Positions 62,697 to 64,000 of a stretch of 64,000 bases of DNA are shown here, piece after piece (positions within the stretch are counted from its first letter, which is position 1; each line of letters opens with the position of its first letter). The stretch lies in NCBI GenBank assembly GCA_049583635.1, contig JBAUWF010000090.1, forward strand, positions 1 through 64,000, in the 5' to 3' direction. The stretch comes from Dokdonella_A sp049583635. Lineage in GTDB: Bacteria > Pseudomonadota > Gammaproteobacteria > Xanthomonadales > Rhodanobacteraceae. Position numbers and translations under genes: made by a program. A model generated the notes under the pieces. It was not told the DNA's origin. It did not search any database and was given only the letters and a program-made list of their open reading frames with translations.

Positions 62697-63359
62697 ATGG
62701 CAGACAACAACCAAATCGGCGGCGACAAGTTCAGCTGGCGGCGCGTGGTCGCACTGTCGACAGCATTCGCACTGCATGCATTCGCTTTCGCGATGTTGCT
62801 GGCGCCGGTTGCACCGCCGCCCTCCAAGGAAAAGCCGTTGGACAGGAAAGTTACGGTGGAGTTCATCGAACCGCCGCCGCCGCCCCCGCCGCCACCGCCA
62901 CCGCCGCCGGAGCCACCTAAGAAGCCACCGCCCAAGATAATCCAGAAGATCAAGCCACCGCCAACGCCGCCGCCGCCGGAACCGCCGCCGCCCGTAGTGA
63001 CGACCGAGCAGACGCCGATGTCGGTACCCGCACCGCCTCCGGCGCCGCCAGCGCCGCCGGCACCGCCGCAGGATATCGCGCCGAGTGAAAACATCAGTTA
63101 CCGTAAGCTGCGGCCGCCCAAGTATCCGATCTCGGCCATCCGCAAGCACCAGCAAGGAGATGTCCTGCTCAAGGTATTGGTCGGGGTCGATGGCAAACCT
63201 GAAGAAGTAACTGTCCAAAAATCGAGCGGTTCGCGCGACTTGGATCGCGCCGCAATTGCAGCGGTGAAGACCTGGGTGTTCAATCCCGGGATGAAAAACG
63301 GGCAAGCTGCGCGCGGTTATGCCCTGGTTCCGATTTCATTCAACCTTTCCGAACAGTAA
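62697..63359 (+). CDS. tonB: TonB energy-transducing protein
   Basis: 220 residues. One N-terminal helix (VVALSTAFALHAFAFAMLLA, with the conserved His) lies in the inner membrane. A very proline-rich spacer spans about residues 55-125 and includes a run of 13 consecutive prolines. The C-terminal TonB domain (PPKYPISAIRKHQQGDVLLKV to AAIAAVKTWVFNPG) contacts the TonB box of outer-membrane receptors. The start is slightly uncertain because the ribosome site is weak. exbB begins 19 bp after the stop. Confidence 0.93.
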   Translation: MADNNQIGGDKFSWRRVVALSTAFALHAFAFAMLLAPVAPPPSKEKPLDRKVTVEFIEPPPPPPPPPPPPPEPPKKPPPKIIQKIKPPPTPPPPEPPPPVVTTEQTPMSVPAPPPAPPAPPAPPQDIAPSENISYRKLRPPKYPISAIRKHQQGDVLLKVLVGVDGKPEEVTVQKSSGSRDLDRAAIAAVKTWVFNPGMKNGQAARGYALVPISFNLSEQ

Positions 63360-63378
63360 CCACTAGGCAGGTAGCGCT

Positions 63379-64000
63379 ATGCAGCAAGATCCGAATCAGA
63401 CCCCGCCTGCGGATCAATCAGGCATGGTTCCTCCGGCGGCTCCGCCGCCCGACACCGCAATGCATGCGGCGGGTGGTGCACTGCCCAACGCGGCCCTTGG
63501 TGGCGGCGGCAGTAATGCCCAGGCGCTCAGCCAGATGGGATTCCACGATCTGATCCAGCATTTCGATGCGCTTGGCTGGATCGTATTCGTCACCTTGTGC
63601 GTGATGTCGATCCTGTCGTGGTATTTCATTGTCGCCAATTTCATTCGGAACACGATGATCCGGGCGCGCATGGAAAAGGTCATCGCGACGTTCTGGGAGA
63701 CGCCATCGGCCCAGGAGGCCGTGCGTTTCATGGAGGACCAGCCCAAGTCCGAACCGTTCTCCAAGATCGCGCTTGATTGCGCCTCGGCGGCCGCGCACCA
63801 TCAGCGCAATGAGGGCAGCCGCCTGGTCGAAGCGCTGAACCGCTCGGAATTCATCGACCGCGCTTTGCGGCAGGCCGTCGCACGCGAGAGCATGCGATTG
63901 GAAGGCGGATTGACGCTGCTCGCCACGGTTGGCTCGGCTGCGCCGTTCGTCGGTCTGCTCGGAACCGTCTGGGGTATTTACCACGCGTTGATCAGTATTG
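63379..64000 (+). CDS. exbB: ExbB proton channel subunit, 3' end beyond window
   Basis: The first 207 residues are visible and the frame is open at the window end. An Ala/Pro/Gly-rich N-terminal extension of about 55 residues precedes the first helix (WIVFVTLCVMSILSWYFIVANF). The MotA/ExbB signature LLATVGSAAPFVGLLGTVWGIYHAL is at the end of the visible part. ExbB with ExbD powers TonB using the proton gradient; exbD presumably lies just beyond the window. Confidence 0.93.
   Translation, partial: MQQDPNQTPPADQSGMVPPAAPPPDTAMHAAGGALPNAALGGGGSNAQALSQMGFHDLIQHFDALGWIVFVTLCVMSILSWYFIVANFIRNTMIRARMEKVIATFWETPSAQEAVRFMEDQPKSEPFSKIALDCASAAAHHQRNEGSRLVEALNRSEFIDRALRQAVARESMRLEGGLTLLATVGSAAPFVGLLGTVWGIYHALISI

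Overview
The window is high-GC chromosomal DNA of a gammaproteobacterium. The best fit by gene content and order is Xanthomonadales, and within it something like Rhodanobacteraceae, although no species can be named from sequence alone. The pointers are the rpmH-rnpA-yidC-mnmE operon divergent from dnaA-dnaN-recF-gyrB, a TPR-tonB-exbB cluster just after gyrB, a DPP IV-type S9 peptidase, a monomeric isocitrate dehydrogenase, and secreted proteins sharing an NWYDPAHSGEG domain. I see no insertion sequence, prophage, CRISPR array or rRNA. One tRNA (Arg, CCG) is present.

Layout. 1-6.2 kb: bioF (cut by the window edge) and bioB, divergent from a comF-type phosphoribosyltransferase, then ubiA and an FMN glutamate-synthase-like protein. 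6.3-9 kb: an APC amino acid permease and a secreted protein carrying the NWYDP domain. 9-13.7 kb: a tight plus-strand operon of glutathione transferase, DPP IV, class IV aminotransferase and a sulfotransferase-fold protein. 13.8-18.2 kb: a compact minus-strand operon of six genes (four-helix membrane protein, small XRE repressor, secreted S33 hydrolase, small membrane protein, ABC ATPase, ABC permease). Its promoter lies between two copies of an 18-bp inverted repeat. 18.3-25.7 kb: a flavin reductase, a YadG/YadH-type ABC transporter, tatD, the second NWYDP secreted protein and hrpB.

25.9-36.9 kb is the most accessory-looking part. It holds a non-flagellar MotA/MotB-like pair, two methyltransferase-fold proteins (one a predicted lipoprotein), an RluE-type pseudouridine synthase, an ECF sigma factor overlapping a transmembrane Ser/Thr kinase with TPR repeats, and a secreted beta-helix protein followed by a truncated paralogue. 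36.9-50.4 kb: icd, small envelope proteins, queF, a tripartite RND efflux operon, zapE coupled to an alpha/beta hydrolase, and a membrane-anchored cytochrome c. 50.5-64 kb: tRNA-Arg and the replication-origin region, with a probable oriC (three DnaA boxes and an AT-rich stretch) between dnaA and dnaN, ending in tonB and a truncated exbB.

The candidates most worth following as little-described systems are the self-regulated XRE/S33 hydrolase/ABC operon (13.8-18.2 kb), the sigma-kinase pair whose sigma factor lacks the usual acidic region-2 residues (31.2-34.4 kb), and the stator-like pair with a long periplasmic coiled coil (25.9-28.1 kb). All calls come from reading the sequence. No database search was run.
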